From the NCBI GenBank assembly GCA_035944555.1, contig DASZAY010000029.1:9859-73858 (forward strand): DNA of 64,000 nucleotides. The letters run 5' to 3'. The position numbers and the translations under genes are program-made. A model generated the notes under the pieces. That model was given only the letters and a program-made list of their open reading frames with translations, ran no database searches and had not been told where the DNA came from. This document shows, in pieces, positions 60,596 through 64,000 of the stretch; position 1 is the stretch's first letter; the number at the start of each line of letters is the position of its first letter. Source of the DNA: CADCWK01 sp035944555 (GTDB taxonomy: Bacteria > Chloroflexota > Chloroflexia > Thermomicrobiales > UBA6265).

Positions 60596-62179
60596 TTAGG
60601 CGTTGCGACGGCGGAGGCCAAGGCCACCCGCGACCACACTGGCGACCAGCATGAGCGCGATGAGCGCCCAGGTCGTCGTGGTGCCGCTGTCCGTGGCACC
60701 GGCACCCGTGTTCGGGAGGCCGGTGGCGCCACCGCTGGTGGAACCGCCGTTGTTGGTGCCGCCGTTGTTGGTGCCACCGTTGTTGGTGCCGCCGTTGTCG
60801 TCACCGTCGTCGGAGCCGTTGTCGTCGTCGTCGTCACCACCCGCAGAGGCAGCGGCGGATGCCGAAGCACCAGCGGGCGTGGAGGCGACAGCGGACGCGG
60901 AGGCAGCAGCAGAGCTGGAGGCGACAGCGGACGCGGACGGAGTGCCCGTGCCAGCGGCGACGAACTTGATGGCAAGCACGGAGGCCTCCTGGCCAGCCGG
61001 GATGTCATCGGAGCCGTAGTCGTCGCCAAGGTCGTCCGTGGCGGCAACGAAGTAGGAGACATCCTCCGGGATGTCCAGGACAACGACGCCATTCTCGTCG
61101 GTGGCGCCGCTATCGATGACGACGAGCTCACCGTCGATGACGGTCAGGACCTCGAAGGTGATCTCACCCTCGGTGGCGTAGCGGATGTCGCCCTCGTCCT
61201 GCGTCTGGACGGCGTCGACGAAGTACTGGTACGTGCCGACCTGATCGGAATCCTCGTCCACTTCGGAGATGAGGGCCGTGATCGTCACGCCGTCCTCGAT
61301 GACGTCGCCGTCGAAGGACGGGCGAGCCGAGGCGGAAGCAGCAGCCGACTGAGAAGCGGCAGCGTCAGAGGCGCTGGCAGCGGCCGAAGCCGACGCAGCG
61401 ACAGAAGCCGACGCGGCAGCCGAGGTGCTAGCGACAGCCGAGGTCGAGGCCGCGGCAGACGCGCTTGCGCCCGGGATCAGATCGGCGCAGGCGCCTTCGA
61501 TCACGATCTGGCCGGCGAGAACAGAGTCGGTCAGGATGCCGGAAGCCAGCAGGTCCTCAACGCCGACGCCAACCGCGACCGTGCCGTCCGCGTTCAGAAG
61601 GCCCTCGTTGAACAGCGCGATGCAGATGTCGACCAGGACCGGCGGGGTGTCGGACGGAGCCACGGACGGGATCACCGACGGGGCCGGCGGGACCAGTCCG
61701 GCGCAGCCGCCGTTGAAGACCAGGAGCGCGAGGTCGAGGTCAAGACCCAGGTTCCCGATCGACGCCAGCAGGGCGTCAAGGGAAGTAGTCGCCGCGACCA
61801 GGCCGTTGGCCTCGAGCAGACCCTGGTTGAAGAGGGCCACACACAGGTCAACCGTGACCACAGGATCAGCCGGGCCGTCCGGGATCTCCGCAGCACAAGC
61901 TCGATCGAACAGGATCTGGTTTACGAGAGTCGAGTCGAGTAAAGGACCTAGCGCGAGCAGCGTCGTCCGGGCCTGCGCCTCAGCAACCAGCAGCACGCCG
62001 TCCTCATCGAGAACGCCCGCAGTGAACAGGCCGATACAGATAGCCGAGTCAACCTCAGCAACAGCACCAGCTGACGCCTTCTCCGGCGCACTGAACCTAC
62101 CTACACCGATCGAGAGGATCAGTGCCATGACCAACGTGAGGGCCATTGAGGCCCTCAGCAGTCGTTCCATTCCGTTCAT
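60596..62179 (-). CDS. LPNTG-type surface protein with three Cys repeats and one shared module
   Basis: A 527-residue exported protein. After the signal segment (MNGMERLLRASMALTLVMAL, then GVGRFSAPEKASAGA) come three repeats of about 55-60 residues, each VDxCIALFNxGLLxxDGxV...LLAS...C-A-x-L-I/V-P with two Cys. A long Ser/Ala stretch follows, then one copy of the module also found in the 58729 gene (YQYFVDAVQTQDEGDI, VVIDSGATDENGVVVLDIPE, SYFVAATDD), another Ser/Ala stretch, Asp/Asn/Gly repeats (NNGGT), LPNTGAG at about 488, a membrane segment and RRRNA. ATG 62179 is preceded by GGGAAGGG. Wall display by a sortase is the likely fate. Confidence 0.85.
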   Translation of the reverse strand: MNGMERLLRASMALTLVMALILSIGVGRFSAPEKASAGAVAEVDSAICIGLFTAGVLDEDGVLLVAEAQARTTLLALGPLLDSTLVNQILFDRACAAEIPDGPADPVVTVDLCVALFNQGLLEANGLVAATTSLDALLASIGNLGLDLDLALLVFNGGCAGLVPPAPSVIPSVAPSDTPPVLVDICIALFNEGLLNADGTVAVGVGVEDLLASGILTDSVLAGQIVIEGACADLIPGASASAAASTSAVASTSAAASASVAASASAAASASDAAASQSAAASASARPSFDGDVIEDGVTITALISEVDEDSDQVGTYQYFVDAVQTQDEGDIRYATEGEITFEVLTVIDGELVVIDSGATDENGVVVLDIPEDVSYFVAATDDLGDDYGSDDIPAGQEASVLAIKFVAAGTGTPSASAVASSSAAASASAVASTPAGASASAAASAGGDDDDDNGSDDGDDNGGTNNGGTNNGGTNNGGSTSGGATGLPNTGAGATDSGTTTTWALIALMLVASVVAGGLGLRRRNA

Positions 62180-62736
62180 GATTTCCCTTCCCTGGGTCAT
62201 CGTCGCGGCCACTACCAGATCCACGCGGACCGGTTTGGCATTACTATACTCCCAAACATAATGAAGTGACGACAGCGACACCCATATACGTACATACTAT
62301 TAGTAACAGTCGATTGGGTCGCTCGGTTTAGGACAAAAGTCATGTACGAACAGTAAGTAAACGTGGTACAGTGTCTCACATTACCGTGCGAATCTCCGAC
62401 CCAGGTTCGACATCACCGTCCGTCCGAAATCACTCCAAACCTCCGGTAGCGTCGAGAACTGGCCTGCTCGACCGCGAAAACCTGCCGCGGGAAGCTGGCC
62501 CTACCGGAGTCCTGCCAGGATGCGGTCCGCGTCGTTTTCTGAGCAATCGGTCCGGCCCTGGCGCCGGTACAGGTCATCAGGACCGGACCTGGGGCCGCAC
62601 TAGCCGGAAAGTCGCAGGTCCTGCTCTGGTTGGTGCCGCGAAGCCAGTGGCAAGCGCCGTGCCGACCGTCCGGCACGGCACGTATTCGCTGGTAATTCTG
62701 GTAACCCATACGGGTCACTCCGTCTGTCGGTGAAGG
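62180..62736. other. Upstream region of the LPNTG gene
   Basis: The first 190 bases or so (to about 62370) are AT-rich with a TATAGT -10-like box on the minus strand near 62240-62245 and several TA-rich runs. This is probably the promoter of the gene at 62179. The right part to 62736 is normal composition with no supported gene. Confidence 0.45.
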
Positions 62737-63620
62737 TCAGGCGTTATGGCGGCGGAGGCCAAGGCCAGCCGCGACCACACCGGCGACCAGCACAGGGGCG
62801 ATGAGTACCTCGGATGGTCGTGGTGCCGCTGTCCATGCCACCAGCACCCGTGTTCGGGAGGCCGGCGGCCCTGAGACACCGTAGCCGATGTTGCCGGTGC
62901 TACCGGTGTTGATGGGGATGTCGTCCTCATCGTTACCGGCATCGTCGTCGTGGTCATCCGCCCACGCGGAGGCCCAGCGGACGCAGACGCGACCGGGGCC
63001 AACTCCTCAACAGCGACCACGAACGTTATCGCGACAACCGCGACCTGCTGAGCAGCGTCAATGTCCTTGGGCCCGTAGAACGTGGCCGGGTTATCCGTCG
63101 CGGCGATGAAGTACGCGGCGTCGGTCGGGATGTCCGGCATCACCGCACTCTTCGCGTTGGTCGAGCCACTATCGACCACGATGACACTGTCACCGTCGAC
63201 GACCAGGACCTTGAAGGTGATCTCACTCCTGGTAGCGGAGCGGAGATCGGCCGTGTCCTCGGTCTCGACCACGTTAGCGAAGTAGCGGTACGCGCCGGTG
63301 CGCTCCGGCAGGCATTCGGGGACGAGCCCCGTGACCGTCACGCCATCCTCGATGACGGAATGCGGGAACGGCGGAATGGATGGCGGGAACGGGGTTGCGC
63401 TTGGGACGAACGGCCCGTCGCGGAGCTGACGGGAAAGGGCAATGCATCGGGCTCAGGACCGACCACGTCGTTGAGTTCGGCTACCCTCAGGACGTCGGAG
63501 ACGGTGTCGTGGCCGGCGTCGACAGCGACGGCGGTGGGCGAGAAGATCGGGCGAGAGGCGGCATACCCTTCGACGAAGACGGTGTAAACCTGGCTACCAC
63601 TGACCGCAGCGGGGCGGTCG
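62737..63620 (-). pseudogene. Decayed copy of the LPNTG surface protein
   Basis: Pieces of the paralogue at 60596 appear in order but in different frames. The shared module survives as VIEDGVTVTGLV, YRYFANVVETEDTADLRSAT, VIVVDSGSTNAK and AYFIAATDN. LPNTGAG is readable in a second frame, and the membrane segment VLIAPVLVAGVVAAGLGLRH ending in NA and stop at 62737 is in a third. Upstream, a fragment with GSQVYTVFVEGYAASRP and VSDVLRVAEL in another frame may be the remains of the N-terminal domain. At least two frame breaks are needed, so it is non-functional as written. Confidence 0.8.
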
Positions 63621-63821
63621 ATGTCGCCGTTCCGGACGAGGGTATCGAGAGGGAACGTCGCTGACGCGCTGCCTGGCGGAGTCCGTCAGCCGCTCACCGT
63701 GCTATCACGCGACGAGAATGTCCACCGCAGTGTCTGGGCGAGCCCATCGGAGCGAGTGTCCAGTCCCCTGCGCACACTCGCTTTGGAGAAGGACAGCCCT
63801 GTCTGTAAACAATGGATCCGG

Positions 63822-63863
63822 AAAAACGACGAGAGCCCACCCAGTTTCCCGGGTAGGCCCTCG
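63822..63863 (-). terminator. Intrinsic terminator of the LPNTG gene at the window edge
   Basis: On the minus strand a 13-base-pair stem (63863-63851 with 63842-63830, including G-T pairs) is followed within a few bases by TTTTT at 63826-63822. This is the best classical rho-independent terminator in the window. Confidence 0.85.
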
Positions 63864-63918
63864 TTCACCGTCAGCCTCGGTGACCCTCGCGGGTCACCTC
63901 AGCATCGGGCGGGGGGCT

Positions 63919-64000
63919 TTAGGCGTTGCGGCGGCGGAGGCCAAGGCCAGCCGCGACCACACCGGCGACCGCCATGAGCGCCATCAGCGCCCAGGTCATC
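63919..64000 (-). CDS. C-terminus of a further LPNTG-type surface protein (cut by window end)
   Basis: The minus strand reads MTWALMALMAVAGVVAAGLG, then LRRRNA and TAA at 63919-63921. This matches the membrane segment and basic tail of the sorting signal in the gene at 60596 almost residue for residue. The LPxTG motif itself would lie beyond base 64000. It shows that the array of paralogues continues past the window. Confidence 0.8.
   Translation of the reverse strand, partial: MTWALMALMAVAGVVAAGLGLRRRNA

Noticed and set aside
60572..61942. A 456-codon plus-strand frame opposite the LPNTG gene
   Set aside because: It is the shadow of a repetitive minus-strand gene, rich in Gly/Arg/Asp, without a motif.
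1..64000. tRNA, rRNA or tmRNA genes
   Set aside because: I looked for TPsiC-type GGTTCGANTCC boxes and found only coding occurrences. A scan with tRNAscan-SE or Infernal would settle it.

Overview
The window is high-GC bacterial DNA, densely packed with genes on both strands. I saw no rRNA, tRNA, CRISPR array or intact insertion sequence. The repertoire suggests a Chloroflexota bacterium, perhaps near Thermomicrobia. The pointers are WYL regulators, paired GH4 enzymes, a MerR regulator followed by a vWA protein, an ECF41 sigma factor, LPxTG-like surface proteins and RRPPTAT-type surface tails. This placement is an inference and no marker gene proves it.

Layout. 0-2.6 kb: end of smc, an orphan HicA toxin, a fluoride channel and a peroxiredoxin-like protein. 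2.8-7.9 kb: a nucleoside-type ABC importer operon (binding protein, double ATPase, two permeases) closed by a strong hairpin. 8-14.6 kb: two regulator/transporter divergons (TetR with a membrane protein, TetR with an MFS pump), a CBS/CorC membrane protein, an unexplained 525-base noncoding stretch and a response regulator lacking its phospho-acceptor. 14.6-26.3 kb: hydrolase, kinase-like protein, HflX, WYL and ArsR regulators, an SRPBCC protein, a PPOX protein, and a flavin oxidoreductase coupled to an ECF41 sigma factor. 26.3-34.2 kb: DUF4038 glycosidase, Nudix, a MntA/HepT-type toxin-antitoxin pair, Lgt, an SDR, an acyltransferase-like protein, a broken aminoglycoside nucleotidyltransferase and a CoA transferase.

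34.3-42.1 kb: the MerR/vWA pair, a small protein made of nine-residue repeats, a methionine aminopeptidase/XRE divergon, and tandem GH4 glycosidases with a secreted protein. 42.1-43.2 kb is an AT-rich islet carrying one unrecognised gene. 43.5-56.6 kb: an interrupted zinc-ribbon membrane protein, a WYL regulator, an aldo/keto reductase, a secreted glucosaminidase, three hydrolase or membrane genes in one run, an arginase-family protein, a small kinase, an unusually long ArgRS and a DoxX-like protein. 56.8-64 kb is a surface-protein locus on the minus strand: a three-repeat anchored protein, two proteins with LPNTG sorting signals, a decayed copy and the start of a further copy cut by the window edge.

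Two features cut across the window. First, four genes are broken by a single-base shift or an in-frame stop (12.9, 21.2, 32.6 and 43.6 kb), which could be true decay or errors in a draft assembly. Second, a dispersed inverted repeat of about 230 bases occurs at 16.0 and 55.9 kb. The locus most likely to hold something undescribed is the duplicated LPNTG surface-protein array, whose members share a roughly 115-residue module.
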